Source of the DNA: Caulobacter sp.
GTDB taxonomy: Bacteria > Pseudomonadota > Alphaproteobacteria > Caulobacterales > Caulobacteraceae
NCBI GenBank assembly: GCA_030680355.1
Contig: JAUXVF010000022.1
Location: 62,001 to 126,000 of the forward strand
Direction: 5' to 3'
Length of the DNA stretch: 64,000 nt
Of the stretch, positions 8,340 through 16,898 are shown in pieces. The notes beneath the pieces were generated by a model. It searched no databases. It was not told the origin of the DNA and saw only the letters and a list, made by a program, of their open reading frames with translations. A program made the translations under genes and the position numbers. How positions within the stretch are numbered: position 1 is the stretch's first letter; each line of letters opens with the position of its first letter.

Positions 8340-8354
8340 TTAACCAGCGGTAAA
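8340..8354. promoter_or_regulatory. Near-consensus CtrA-type box
   Basis: ttaa-N7-taaa on the plus strand, one mismatch from TTAA-N7-TTAA, in the spacer upstream of the HTH gene. Weak evidence by itself, given one mismatch. Confidence 0.25.
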
Positions 8355-8358
8355 TCCC

Positions 8359-8442
8359 GTGCTGGAGCTGCAAGTGACCCTTTTCACCATCCGCCTTCTG
8401 GACGTCGCCGTCGTGGCCCTGATCTTCACGGTCCTGACCTAG
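8359..8442 (+). CDS. Possible 27-residue membrane peptide
   Basis: A GTG-initiated frame between the HTH gene and a convergent membrane-protein gene encodes VLELQVTLFTIRLLDVAVVA followed by LIFTVLT, a single hydrophobic helix. A shorter start at 8374 is possible. The stop (TAG 8440-8442) interlocks with the stop of the convergent gene. No ribosome site stands out, so this may be chance in GC-rich DNA. Confidence 0.2.
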   Translation: MLELQVTLFTIRLLDVAVVALIFTVLT

Positions 8443-8882
8443 GCGCCCAGATCGATCCCGCTGCCCAGGTCGATATCGCGACGGGCGGCGACGATGGTGA
8501 CGATGAATCCGGCCAGCACGTCGAGCAGGACCATCACCGTCATCAGGAAGAAGGTGGAGGTTGCGAAGGCCGGGGCCAGCAGGAACTCCACCAGACAGAC
8601 GATGAACAGGATCATCGACAGCGAGTGGTTGATGATGGCGATCCGCCGGCTGGTGGTGGATTTCAGAAGCTCGATGAACAGCACCACCAGGGCGCCGGCC
8701 AGCAGCAAGTCGGCGAGGCTGACCGACCAGGGCGAGCCCGAGGTCATGGCCACCGTGAACAGCGGATTGCTGAAGGTGCTCGCCGCCGCCTGGGAGGCGA
8801 AGCCGCCCTTGAGGGTCAGAGCGACGAGATTGTAGACCAGCACTGGCAGCGCCAGCAGCGGAAACGCGGCGAACATGGGCAT
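8439..8882 (-). CDS. Four-helix inner-membrane protein of unknown function
   Basis: 147 residues with four predicted membrane segments: about residues 4-24 (FAAFPLLALPVLVYNLVAL), 54-75 (SLADLLLAGALVVLFIELL), 83-105 (IINHSLSMILFIVCLVEFLLA) and 110-133 (TFFLMTVMVLLDVLAGFIVTI). No soluble domain and no recognised motif. The terminal acidic/Gly tail DIDLGSGIDLG is short. Single-gene unit, convergent with the possible small frame at 8359 and downstream of a GT2 gene on the same strand with a 94-bp gap. Confidence 0.7.
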   Translation of the reverse strand: MPMFAAFPLLALPVLVYNLVALTLKGGFASQAAASTFSNPLFTVAMTSGSPWSVSLADLLLAGALVVLFIELLKSTTSRRIAIINHSLSMILFIVCLVEFLLAPAFATSTFFLMTVMVLLDVLAGFIVTIVAARRDIDLGSGIDLGA

Positions 8883-8976
8883 AACCTCCCCGACAACCGG
8901 ACGACCGGTCGGTAACCTGAACAGAAAGGGTTAGCGCCTTTGCCGCCCGCGGTGAAGCGGGCTCGCGTATCAGGCT

Positions 8977-9744
8977 TCAGACCTCGTCGGCGCCGCCGGG
9001 GTTGCGGGACCGCGATTGCAGCCACATCACGCCCAGCAGATCGCTGACCGAGGCCTTGAGCCGGCCGAAGTTGGTGTATTTCGACACCCCCGACTCGCGG
9101 TGGCGGTGGTTCACCGGCTGGAAGGCGATCTGGTAGCCCTCGCGGATCATCAGGGCCGGCAGATAGCGGTGGATGTGATCGAAGTAGGGCAGGGCCAGGA
9201 AGGCCTGGCGACGGAAGGCCTTGAGGCCGCAGCCAGTGTCCGTCGCGCCGTCCTTGAGCAGCCAGTTGCGCACGCCGTTGCCGAAGCGGGAGGCGATCTT
9301 CTTGGCGGCGCTGTCCTGGCGCTTGACCCGCTCGCCGCCGATCATCGCCATCTCCGCCGGCGCCGCCTTGAGGGCCTGGGCCAGGCGGGGGGCGTCGGCG
9401 GGGTCATTCTGGCCGTCGCCGTCAAGGGTGACGATGATCGGTCCGCGCGCCGCCATGACGCCGCTGCGAATCGAGCGGCTCTGGCCGGCGTTCTTGCGGT
9501 GGGACAGCACCCGCAGCTGGGGGATCTCGGTCTTGAGGGCGGTCAGGCGGGCCAGGGTGTCGTCGCGGCTGGCGTCGTTGACGAAGACCATCTCGTAACT
9601 GAGGCCGTCAAAGGCGTCGGCGATCTCGCGCGCCAGGGCCGGCGCGGCTCCGCCTTCATCGAACACAGGAACGACGATCGAGTAATCCGGCGTGGTGGCG
9701 GCGGGCGAGCTCTTGCGGCGCGGCGCGGGCGTCTTTTCGGTCAT
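8977..9744 (-). CDS. Family 2 glycosyltransferase (polyprenyl-phosphate sugar transferase type)
   Basis: 255 residues. A GT-A fold begins at YSIVVPVFDE (21-30), with the metal/nucleotide motif DGDGQNDP at 108-115 and acceptor-side segments DTGCGLKAFRR and HRHRESGVSKY. This matches dolichol-phosphate mannosyltransferase / ArnC-like enzymes that load a sugar onto a polyprenyl phosphate. There is no C-terminal membrane pair, unlike ArnC, so it is a short soluble or peripheral form. The divergent neighbour is a GT39-type enzyme that would use such a lipid-linked sugar, which supports a shared pathway such as lipid A or glycoprotein decoration. Confidence 0.85.
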   Translation of the reverse strand: MTEKTPAPRRKSSPAATTPDYSIVVPVFDEGGAAPALAREIADAFDGLSYEMVFVNDASRDDTLARLTALKTEIPQLRVLSHRKNAGQSRSIRSGVMAARGPIIVTLDGDGQNDPADAPRLAQALKAAPAEMAMIGGERVKRQDSAAKKIASRFGNGVRNWLLKDGATDTGCGLKAFRRQAFLALPYFDHIHRYLPALMIREGYQIAFQPVNHRHRESGVSKYTNFGRLKASVSDLLGVMWLQSRSRNPGGADEV

Positions 9745-9799
9745 GGCTCCCTATAGCCGAAAAGACAGGCTTGGGGAGGATCGTGCTATCACGTGCGAC

Positions 9800-11488
9800 A
9801 TGACGCTCGAATCCCGTCTCGACCAATTGAGCCGCGGCTGGCGCGGGCCGCTTCTGGCCGCCGTCGTCGCCCTGATCGCCGGCCTGCCCGGTCTGCTGGC
9901 CGTGCCGCCGCTGGACCGCGATGAGTCGCGCTTCGCCCAGGCCACGGCCCAGATGCTGGAGAGCGACGACTACGTCTCGATCAACTACCAGGATCAGCCG
10001 CGCGACAAGAAGCCGGTCGGCATCCACTGGCTGCAGGCGATCAGCGTCGCGGCCCTGTCCGATTCCGCCGACCGGGACATCTGGCCTTATCGCATTCCCT
10101 CCCTGCTGGGGGCGATGCTGGCCGCCGCCGCCTGCGCCTGGGGGGCGGCGGGCTTCTTCGGCGGGCGGACGGGCTTGCTGGCCGGGGCCATGCTCGGGGC
10201 CAGTTTCCTGCTCTCGACCGAAGCGGGAATCGCCAAGACCGATGCTGTTCTGGCCGGGGCGACCGTCCTGGCCCTGGCGGCCATGGGGCGGATCTATCAC
10301 GCGTCGCGGGGCGGGCCGGCCATCGGCTGGCGCACCCAGCTGCTGTTCTGGCTCGGCATAGGACTGGCGACCCTGGTCAAGGGACCGGTGGGGCCGCTGG
10401 TGGCGCTGCTGACCGGCCTGGCCCTGTGGGCCAGCGACCGGCGCATCGACTGGGCGAAGTCCCTGGGCGCCGGCTGGGGTCTGGTGCTGGTGCTGGCCAT
10501 CGTCGGGCCCTGGGCCTGGGCGATCACCGTGGCCAGCGACGGCGCCTTCTGGGGCGCGGCCATCGGCGGCGACCTGGCTCCCAAACTGGCCGGCGGACAT
10601 GAGCGGCATGGCGGCCTGCCCGGCTACCACCTGCTGCTGTCGCCGATGCTGCTGTTTCCGGCCAGCCTGCTGCTGCCCGCCGGACTGATTCTGGGCTGGA
10701 AGGCGCGGGCCGAGCCGGGCGTGCGCTTCGCCCTCTGCTGGCTGATCCCGACCTGGCTGATGTTCGAGTTGCTGCCGACCAAACTGGCCCATTACAGCCT
10801 GCCGGCCCTCGGCGGACTCTGCTGGCTGATGGCCGCGTCCCTGCGTGAACCGCTGGGCCGGGTCAGCCGCCTGACCGGGATGGTCGTGCTGGCTTTCGCC
10901 AGTCTGGTGTTCGCCGCCATCAGCATCGCCGCCCTGTCGCAGTACGGCGACAACAGCGACCTGACCTGGGCGACGATCACCGCCGGCCTGTTCCTGCTGA
11001 CCGGACTGGTGGCCGGCCTGCTGCTGGTCCGGCAGGCGACCTGGGCGGCGGTGGCGACGGCCGGCATCGGCGGGGTGCTGGCCCATGCCGCCTTCTTCGG
11101 CCAGCTGGCCCCCCGACTTGAGCCGCTTTGGCTGTCGCAGCGGGTGGCCATGGCCATGACCAGCACCGGCCTGGCGCCGCGCGAGGGCGTCGCGCCCGGC
11201 CCCGTCGAGGTCGCCGGCTACGCCGAACCCAGCCTGGTCTTCGCCCTGGGCACCCGCACGGGCCTGGGCGGACCCGACGAGGCGGTGGCCGCCATCGCCG
11301 CCGGCCGTCCGGCCGTGGTCGAGGCGCGGGAGGCGGCGCGATTCAAGGCGGCCATGGCCGCGGCAGGCTTGTCGCCGCGCCCGGCCGGGACCATTTCAGG
11401 CGTCGACTACTCCAATGGTGACGAGATGAAACTGACCCTCTACCGCGGTGAACCGCAGGCGGAGCCGGCTCGGCGGGTTCGGCCGTGA
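9800..11488 (+). CDS. GT39/ArnT-like membrane glycosyltransferase
   Basis: 562 residues with roughly a dozen hydrophobic segments. The first periplasmic loop has the family motif LDRDESRFAQ (D39, D41, E42) followed by YQDQPRDKKPVGIHWLQ, diagnostic of ArnT/PMT-type transferases that take a sugar from a polyprenyl-phosphate donor and put it on lipid A or protein outside the inner membrane. The C-terminal soluble part includes EVAGYAEPSLVF, also typical. The ATG at 9800 is chosen since it gives MTLESRLDQ just before the first membrane segment. It is divergent from the GT2 gene by 55 bp, and its stop overlaps the next start (GTGA). Confidence 0.87.
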   Translation: MTLESRLDQLSRGWRGPLLAAVVALIAGLPGLLAVPPLDRDESRFAQATAQMLESDDYVSINYQDQPRDKKPVGIHWLQAISVAALSDSADRDIWPYRIPSLLGAMLAAAACAWGAAGFFGGRTGLLAGAMLGASFLLSTEAGIAKTDAVLAGATVLALAAMGRIYHASRGGPAIGWRTQLLFWLGIGLATLVKGPVGPLVALLTGLALWASDRRIDWAKSLGAGWGLVLVLAIVGPWAWAITVASDGAFWGAAIGGDLAPKLAGGHERHGGLPGYHLLLSPMLLFPASLLLPAGLILGWKARAEPGVRFALCWLIPTWLMFELLPTKLAHYSLPALGGLCWLMAASLREPLGRVSRLTGMVVLAFASLVFAAISIAALSQYGDNSDLTWATITAGLFLLTGLVAGLLLVRQATWAAVATAGIGGVLAHAAFFGQLAPRLEPLWLSQRVAMAMTSTGLAPREGVAPGPVEVAGYAEPSLVFALGTRTGLGGPDEAVAAIAAGRPAVVEAREAARFKAAMAAAGLSPRPAGTISGVDYSNGDEMKLTLYRGEPQAEPARRVRP

Positions 11489-12390
11489 GCGGCTTGATCG
11501 AGATCGTCGAGGTCGGCGCCCGCGACGGGCTGCAGAACGAGAAGACCATCCTCGACGTCCACCAGAAGCTCGCGCTGATCGGTCGGCTCGAGGCCGCCGG
11601 GGTCCGCCGTCAGGAGGTGGTCAGTTTCGTCAATGAAAAGCGCGTGCCGCAGATGGCCGGCGCCGAGGCGATCATGACCGCCCTGCCGCATGACCCGAAG
11701 CGCTCGCGGATCGGGCTGGTGCTCAACATGCGCGGCTGGGACCGCTGCGTCGCCGCCGCCTGCGACGAGGCCAATGTCGTGGTCTGCGCCAGCGACGGCT
11801 TCGGCATCCGCAACCAGGGGGCCTCGGTCAGCGAACAGCTGGCCAACCTCGCCGCCATCGCCGCCCGCAAACAGACCGAGGGCGGCCCGCCGATCACCAT
11901 GACCGTCTCGGTGGCCTTCGGCTGTCCCTTCGACGGCGAGGTCAGCGAGGACCAGGTGGTGGCCATCGTCCGCGAGGCCGTGGCCGCGAAGGTCGATGAG
12001 ATCGCCATCGCCGACACCATCGGGGTCGCCGATCCCTGGCTGGTCCGGGCCCGCACCGAGGCGGTGCTCAAGGCCTGCGGCGACATTCCCCTGCGGCTGC
12101 ATTTCCACGACACCCGCAACACCGGCCTGGCCAACGCCTATGCCGGGGTCGAGGCCGGGGTGCGGATCCTCGACGCCAGCGTCGGCGGCCTCGGCGGCTG
12201 CCCCTTCGCCCCGGCGGCGACCGGCAATATCGGCACCGAGGACCTCGTCTACATGCTGGAGCGGGCCGGGTTCGAGACCGGGCTCGACATCGACAAACTG
12301 ATCGAGACCGCCCAGTGGGTCGGCGGCCTGATCGGCAAGGCCCCGGCCTCGTCGGTGTCGCGCGCCGGGGGGTTTCCGAAGAGCGGATGA
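11485..12390 (+). CDS. Hydroxymethylglutaryl-CoA lyase-like enzyme
   Basis: 301 residues of the HMGL-like TIM-barrel family. The N-terminal VGARDGLQNE (R13, D14) binds metal and substrate, LHFHDTRNTG supplies the metal-binding His pair, and GGLGGCPFAPAATGN contains the catalytic-loop Cys. These are the lyase signatures that cleave HMG-CoA to acetoacetate and acetyl-CoA at the end of leucine breakdown, and they differ from isopropylmalate synthase. Start is a GTG overlapping the stop of the GT39 gene, so translation is probably coupled although the functions look unrelated. No other leucine-degradation gene is nearby. The likely symbol would be mvaB/hmgL. Confidence 0.9.
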   Translation: MSGLIEIVEVGARDGLQNEKTILDVHQKLALIGRLEAAGVRRQEVVSFVNEKRVPQMAGAEAIMTALPHDPKRSRIGLVLNMRGWDRCVAAACDEANVVVCASDGFGIRNQGASVSEQLANLAAIAARKQTEGGPPITMTVSVAFGCPFDGEVSEDQVVAIVREAVAAKVDEIAIADTIGVADPWLVRARTEAVLKACGDIPLRLHFHDTRNTGLANAYAGVEAGVRILDASVGGLGGCPFAPAATGNIGTEDLVYMLERAGFETGLDIDKLIETAQWVGGLIGKAPASSVSRAGGFPKSG

Positions 12391-13026
12391 TGAAGCGCGC
12401 TCCCTCCCCATGAAGGGGAAGGAGATGCGCGGAGGCAGGGTGCGGGGTTCGACACGCGCTGCGCGCTGCTCACCATGACTATGAAGGGGTGTCATCCCGA
12501 GCAGGCCCGCAGGGCCGTGTCGAAGGACGCACGGCTTTTCCGCCTCTGCCGGTTTCCCGGCGAGGGTGGGGAGGTGGTGCGGAGCGCCCCGGCTGTCGCC
12601 GGGTGCAGAGGGTGGTGTGGTGGACGCCTGCGGCAGTCGAAACGCTCCGCGATGACCGTTTGGTCGGGGACGCCGGTAGGCAGCCGTTTGAAGGCTTAGC
12701 CGACGCGCTCCCGGCGGGCGGGCCGGCGCACTGATGCCGGTCCCGATGGTTCCCCGTTCGATCATCGTCCCCGCCGCCGTAAGGTCGTATGCGCCTACGC
12801 CCTCCCCGTGCGGCGGGGATGGGAAGGAGTATGGGGGCGGTTGAAGGGGTGGGGAGACGTGGGGGTCTTTCCCCGGAGTTGCGACTGCAACATCGGGTAT
12901 TTTTAATGCGTTGTCGGCATTTATCCGGTCCGTATCCCCGGACAATCCTCTCCCGGAGGGAGAGGAAAATGTGGTGTCGCGCGCAATCGCTTGCCGGAGT
13001 GGGGCCTCGCCCTTATGCCCAGCATC
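12391..13026. repeat. Gene-free island of palindromic repeats
   Basis: About 630 bp with no credible gene. It contains an inverted pair of family A elements (12441-12479 and 12491-12531), a cctccccgtgcggcggggat-type hairpin near 12800-12822, and a family C palindrome cctctcccggagggagagg (12947-12965). Short open frames here translate the repeat itself (for example HPEQARRAVSKDA) and are not genes. The promoter of purU must be near its right end. Confidence 0.75.
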
Positions 13027-13884
13027 ATGTCGATCAAAGGCCTCATCCTCACCCTGTCCTGTCCTGACCGCCGCGGCATCGTGGCGGCCGTGTCGGTGTT
13101 TCTGACCGAGCGGGACTGCAACATCCTCGACGCCCAGCAGTATGACGACGTCGAGTCCGGCGCCTTCTTCATGCGGGTGGTGTTCGATCCCGACGGTCAT
13201 GACGCCGCCGGGCTGCGGGCCCAGTTCGCCGCCATCGCCGAGCGGCTGAGCATGCGCTGGAGCCTGCGCGATCCGGCCGTGCGCAAGCGGGTCATGATCC
13301 TGGCCAGCAAGTCCGACCACTGTCTGGCCGACCTGCTGTATCGCTGGCGGATCGGCGAGCTGCCGATGGACATCGCCGCGGTGGTCTCCAACCATCCGGC
13401 CGAGACCTACGCCCACGTCGATCTGCGCGGCCTGCCCTTCCACCACCTGCCGGTGACCAAGGACACCAAGCTGGAGCAGGAGGGCGAGATCTGGAACCTG
13501 GTGCGGGAGACCAAGACCGATCTGGTCGTGCTCGCCCGCTATATGCAGGTGCTGTCCGACGACTTGGCCGCCAAGCTGGAGGGGCGCTGTATCAACATCC
13601 ACCACTCCTTCCTGCCCGGGTTCAAGGGCGCCAAGCCGTATCACCAGGCTCACGCCCGCGGCGTGAAGGTGATCGGGGCCAGCGCCCACTATGTGACCGC
13701 CGACCTCGACGAGGGGCCGATCATCGAACAGGACGTCGAACGCATCAGCCACCGCGACACCCCCGACGACCTGGTCCGCAAGGGCCGCGACATCGAACGC
13801 CGGGTGCTGGCCCGGGCCGTGCGCTGGTCGCTCGAGGAGCGGGTGCTGCTCAACGGCCGCAAGACGGTGGTGTTTACGGACTAG
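13027..13884 (+). CDS. purU: Formyltetrahydrofolate deformylase
   Basis: 285 residues. An N-terminal ACT domain (about 5-85, starting [18 protein letters not shown]) is followed by a formyltransferase-like domain with [18 protein letters not shown], the catalytic [16 protein letters not shown] and [13 protein letters not shown]. PurU hydrolyses 10-formyl-THF to formate and THF, balancing one-carbon pools, and in some bacteria supports glycine/betaine catabolism. The ATG at 13027 (MSIKGLIL) gives the usual length; ATG 13015 would add four residues. Single-gene unit, with a repeat island upstream and a terminator-like palindrome downstream. Confidence 0.95.
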   Translation: MSIKGLILTLSCPDRRGIVAAVSVFLTERDCNILDAQQYDDVESGAFFMRVVFDPDGHDAAGLRAQFAAIAERLSMRWSLRDPAVRKRVMILASKSDHCLADLLYRWRIGELPMDIAAVVSNHPAETYAHVDLRGLPFHHLPVTKDTKLEQEGEIWNLVRETKTDLVVLARYMQVLSDDLAAKLEGRCINIHHSFLPGFKGAKPYHQAHARGVKVIGASAHYVTADLDEGPIIEQDVERISHRDTPDDLVRKGRDIERRVLARAVRWSLEERVLLNGRKTVVFTD

Positions 13885-13899
13885 GGCCGCCCGATCCTC

Positions 13900-13923
13900 C
13901 CCTCCCCGGCAAGCCGGGGAGGG
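13900..13923. terminator. Bidirectional hairpin between purU and the FKBP gene
   Basis: cctccccggc (13901-13910) and gccggggagg (13913-13922) form a 10-bp perfect stem, extendable by one pair, with a 2-nt centre between two convergent genes. Likely a shared terminator or another member of the short palindrome repeats. Confidence 0.55.
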
Positions 13924-13930
13924 TTGGCGC

Positions 13931-14437
13931 CTACCCCTGCGCCGTCGACCCCGCGGCCGGCAGGGAGTCGATCAGCTCGATCTTGAAGATCAGCACGCTG
14001 TTGGGCGGGATCGGGCCGGCGCCGTTTTCGCCGTAGCCCTGTTCGGGCGGCACATAGAGCATCCAGACGTCGCCGGGCTTCATCTTCTGCAGGGCCTCGA
14101 CCCAGGCCGGGATCAGGCCGCCCAGCCGCATCACCGCAGGGGCGCCGCGCTGGTAGGAGCTGTCGAAGACGTCGCCGGAGATCAGCGTGCCCTCGTAGTG
14201 AACCTTGACCTCGTCGGCCGGCACGGGCGAGCGGCCGCTGGCCGGGCCCGACGTCACGACCTTGTAGAGCACGCCCGAGGGCAGGGCCTTGACCCCGTCC
14301 TCCTTGGCCGTCCTGGCCATGAAGGTCGCGGCCTGGGCGGCGTTGGCCTCGATCAGGGCCGGATCGGCCCCCTTCTTGGCGCAGCCGGCGAGGGCCAGGG
14401 CGGCGACGGCGGCGACGATGAGGGTGCGGCGAAACAT
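13931..14437 (-). CDS. FKBP-type peptidyl-prolyl isomerase lipoprotein
   Basis: 168 residues. A lipoprotein signal peptide ends in LAGC with Cys at 19, so the protein is predicted to be lipid-anchored in the periplasm. The FKBP domain (about 60-155) has VKVHYEGTLISGDVFDSSYQRG, VMRLGGLIPAWVEALQKMKPGD, and VPPEQGYGENGAGPIPPNSVLIFKIEL split over its strands, with active-site aromatics present. It catalyses proline isomerisation during folding of exported proteins. The ATG at 14437 starts the signal peptide and has an aggagc ribosome site upstream; a longer frame to 14476 has no signal at its front. Confidence 0.92.
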   Translation of the reverse strand: MFRRTLIVAAVAALALAGCAKKGADPALIEANAAQAATFMARTAKEDGVKALPSGVLYKVVTSGPASGRSPVPADEVKVHYEGTLISGDVFDSSYQRGAPAVMRLGGLIPAWVEALQKMKPGDVWMLYVPPEQGYGENGAGPIPPNSVLIFKIELIDSLPAAGSTAQG

Positions 14438-14516
14438 GGAAAGCTCCTGGAGGTCCGGCCTTTTATCCGAGCTCAACCCGGACTGTCATCCCGGATCGGC
14501 GGGGCGTCCGTGGGGA

Positions 14517-15719
14517 TCAGACCGTGCGGGGCGGATAGCCGCTCTCGCGCAGGGCGTCCATGACCTCGTGGGTGTGCTGGGCGTCGCGGGTCTCGATCAT
14601 GATGTCGAACTCCGCGCCCTTGGCCGGCACGTCGAGGGCCAGGCGGTTGTGGGCCACCTCGATGATGTTGGCTCCCATCTCGCCGATCACCCGGCTGACC
14701 GTGGCCAGCAGGCCCGGCCGGTCGTCGCCGATGATGCGCAGGGAGACCAGCCGCTGGGCGCGGACCAGTTCGCGGGTCAGCACCGAGGCCAGCAGGCGGG
14801 TGTCGATATTGCCGCCGGTCAGGATCAGGCCGCACTTCTTGCCGCGGAACCGCTCGGGATAGGCCAGCAGGGCGGCCAGGGAAGCGGCGCCGGCGCCCTC
14901 GGCGATGGTCTTCTCGACATTGCAGTAGAGGGCCACGGCGCGCTCGATATAGGGCTCCTCGAGCAGCAGGACGTCGTCGATCAGCGGCCGGGCGATGCCG
15001 TAGGTGTTGGTCCCCACCGTCTTGACCGCGATGCCCTCGGCGATGGTCTGGCCGCCGGCCTCGGGGGTCATGCCGCGCATGCGGGCGGTGAAGGAGGGAA
15101 ACATCGCCGGCTCGCAGCCGATGATGCGGATGTCCGGCTTGACCGCCTTGGCCGCCGTGCCGACGCCGCTGATCAGGCCGCCGCCGCCGATCGGCACCGG
15201 CAGGATTTCCAGATCGGGCACGTCCTCGAGCATTTCCAGGGCGATGGTGCCCTGGCCGGCCATGACGTCGAAATCGTCGAAGGGATGCACGAAGGTCAGG
15301 CCGCCCTGGTCCTTGAGAACCTGGGCGTGGGCGGCGGCCTCGTCATAGGTGTCGCCCTCGATGACCACCTTGGCGCCGTGACCCTGGGTGTGCTGCACCT
15401 TCACGAAGGGGGTGCCGCGGGGCATGACGATGGTCACCGGCACGCCCAGCCGGGCGCCGTGGTAGGCTAGGCCCTGGGCGTGGTTGCCGGCGCTGGCGGC
15501 GATGACGCCGCGCTGGCGCTGTTCGTCGGTCAGCAGCAGCAGCTTGTTGAGCGCGCCGCGCTCCTTGTAGGCGGCCGTGAACTGCAGGTTCTCGAACTTC
15601 ACCCACACCTGCGCGCCGGTGATCTCGGACAGGGTCCGGGAGTGGCGGCAGGGCGTGCGCTCGATGTGGCCGGCCAGCCGTCCGGCGGCGGCCTGGATGT
15701 CTTCGAGAGAGAGGGTCAT
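14517..15719 (-). CDS. Threonine ammonia-lyase with C-terminal ACT domain
   Basis: 400 residues. The PLP enzyme domain has the Schiff-base Lys K52 in AAYKERGA, SAGNHAQG, and the phosphate-binding PIGGGGLISG. The last ~75 residues, starting SLRIIGDDRPGLLATVSRVIG, form one ACT domain. It deaminates threonine (and serine) to 2-oxobutyrate. The single-ACT architecture is that of the shorter IlvA/TdcB-type enzymes; whether it serves isoleucine synthesis or catabolism cannot be decided here. The ATG at 15719 (MTLSLEDIQ) is preferred to the start at 15752. The FKBP gene follows with a 79-bp gap. Confidence 0.92.
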   Translation of the reverse strand: MTLSLEDIQAAAGRLAGHIERTPCRHSRTLSEITGAQVWVKFENLQFTAAYKERGALNKLLLLTDEQRQRGVIAASAGNHAQGLAYHGARLGVPVTIVMPRGTPFVKVQHTQGHGAKVVIEGDTYDEAAAHAQVLKDQGGLTFVHPFDDFDVMAGQGTIALEMLEDVPDLEILPVPIGGGGLISGVGTAAKAVKPDIRIIGCEPAMFPSFTARMRGMTPEAGGQTIAEGIAVKTVGTNTYGIARPLIDDVLLLEEPYIERAVALYCNVEKTIAEGAGAASLAALLAYPERFRGKKCGLILTGGNIDTRLLASVLTRELVRAQRLVSLRIIGDDRPGLLATVSRVIGEMGANIIEVAHNRLALDVPAKGAEFDIMIETRDAQHTHEVMDALRESGYPPRTV

Positions 15720-15748
15720 GGGCTGCTTGCGTGAAGGGGCGTCAGCCT

Positions 15749-16837
15749 TCACCGCAAACCCCGCAGCAGGTCAAGGCGCCGCATGGCCTTTCCGGGCAGT
15801 TCCGACACCGCGCCGAGGGGCAGGGCCTCGGCCGTTCGGCGCACGGCGTAGGCGGCCTCCCGCACCAGGGCGGCGGCCGACGGCGCGCCCACGAAGCCAT
15901 GAACCACCCCGACTCGGGCGTTCGACAGCTCGCGCTTGAAACGGTAGTCGCCGACGCCGAGGTCGAGCCGGCTGTAGGGGGCCTGGTCCATCCAGCGCAG
16001 GATGTCCTGGAACAGCAGCATGCCCGGTGAATAACGGTCGAAGGCCGGGTCGTGGCCGATGATCCAGCTGTGGACCGTCTGGCCGCCGCGGATGTTCATC
16101 TGGGCCGCGGCCAGTTTGTCGCCGATGTGCAGGGTGAACAGTACGCCGCCGAAGGCGGGATCGCGGCCGGTGAACAGGGCGCGGGCCAGGCGCAGGGGCC
16201 AGCCGGCGGCGAAGACGTCGGTCTGGCCGGTGGCCCGCCACTGCTCCTGTTTCCAGGCGGTCAGCTGGTCGAAGTCGGCCCGCGAACGGGAAAAGGCGGT
16301 GAAGGTCACCGGGCCCAGCTCGCGCTCGACCTTGCGGCGTTTCTTGTCGGCGTCCTTGAGGGCCGAAACGCCGTCGGCGCGACGCTCGGCCTCATAGGCG
16401 GCGTAGCCCTGCGAAACGTCGATCAGATAGGAGTCGGCCCGGCCGCGCGCCCGCGCCGCGAACGGCGCCTGGCTTTCCAGCATATGGGAAAAGTCGAGCC
16501 GCCCGACGCCGAAGGCCTCGACGATGCGGCGGGGGTCGATCTCCAGGCCCGGTTCGGCGACCAGGGCCTGATAGTCGCACATCGGCGCCCCGGCCGGCAT
16601 GGCCGTGAACGCGCCTGTGCGGGCGGCGAGGAAGCCGCGCGGGTCGGCCAGGCCGCCCAGCACCGCGACCCGCACGCCCCGGTCGGGCCCGCCCGGTCCC
16701 TGGGCCTGGGCCACGGCTCTTGGCCAGTGGGGTGAGAGGAAGGGGCTGTCGAGGGCCGGATCGGCGGCCTGCAGCGCCGCCCACCGGTCAACGGCTTCGG
16801 CGGTCAGCTCCCAGGGTCTGACGACATCGATCTTCAC
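15749..16837 (-). CDS. CelD/BcsL-type GNAT acyltransferase
   Basis: 362 residues with a double-GNAT layout: an N-terminal half with SPFLSPHWPRAVAQ, and a C-terminal acetyltransferase domain with KDADKKRRKVERELGP, TAWKQEQWRATGQ, GDKLAAAQMNIRGGQTVHSWIIGHDPAFDRYSPG split across it, and LDLGVGDYRFKRELSN at the end. This is the CelD/BcsL family of polysaccharide-modifying N- or O-acyltransferases. In Caulobacter the holdfast modifier HfsK belongs to this family; orthology is possible but not shown. It lies 61 bp downstream of engB on the same strand, at the end of the rpmH-rnpA-yidC-engB cluster. Confidence 0.8.
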   Translation of the reverse strand: MKIDVVRPWELTAEAVDRWAALQAADPALDSPFLSPHWPRAVAQAQGPGGPDRGVRVAVLGGLADPRGFLAARTGAFTAMPAGAPMCDYQALVAEPGLEIDPRRIVEAFGVGRLDFSHMLESQAPFAARARGRADSYLIDVSQGYAAYEAERRADGVSALKDADKKRRKVERELGPVTFTAFSRSRADFDQLTAWKQEQWRATGQTDVFAAGWPLRLARALFTGRDPAFGGVLFTLHIGDKLAAAQMNIRGGQTVHSWIIGHDPAFDRYSPGMLLFQDILRWMDQAPYSRLDLGVGDYRFKRELSNARVGVVHGFVGAPSAAALVREAAYAVRRTAEALPLGAVSELPGKAMRRLDLLRGLR

Positions 16838-16898
16838 GAAGAGGCTCCCCGACCACGCGTTCGGCCCGGAGACTAACCGTCAACCCTTGCGGGAGGGT

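Noticed and set aside
12475..12734. Two short plus-strand frames of 74 and 81 codons
   Set aside because: They translate the family A repeat (HPEQARRAVSKDA-like peptide), which recurs at other loci as non-coding DNA.
12391..13026. CRISPR array
   Set aside because: Repeats are palindromic, of mixed families, with no regular spacing or unique spacers, and no cas gene is in the window.
9656..13752. Long minus-strand frames (9656-11086 and 11440-13752)
   Set aside because: Antisense to the GT39, HMG-CoA lyase-like and purU genes. The second even reads through the repeat island; low-complexity composition.
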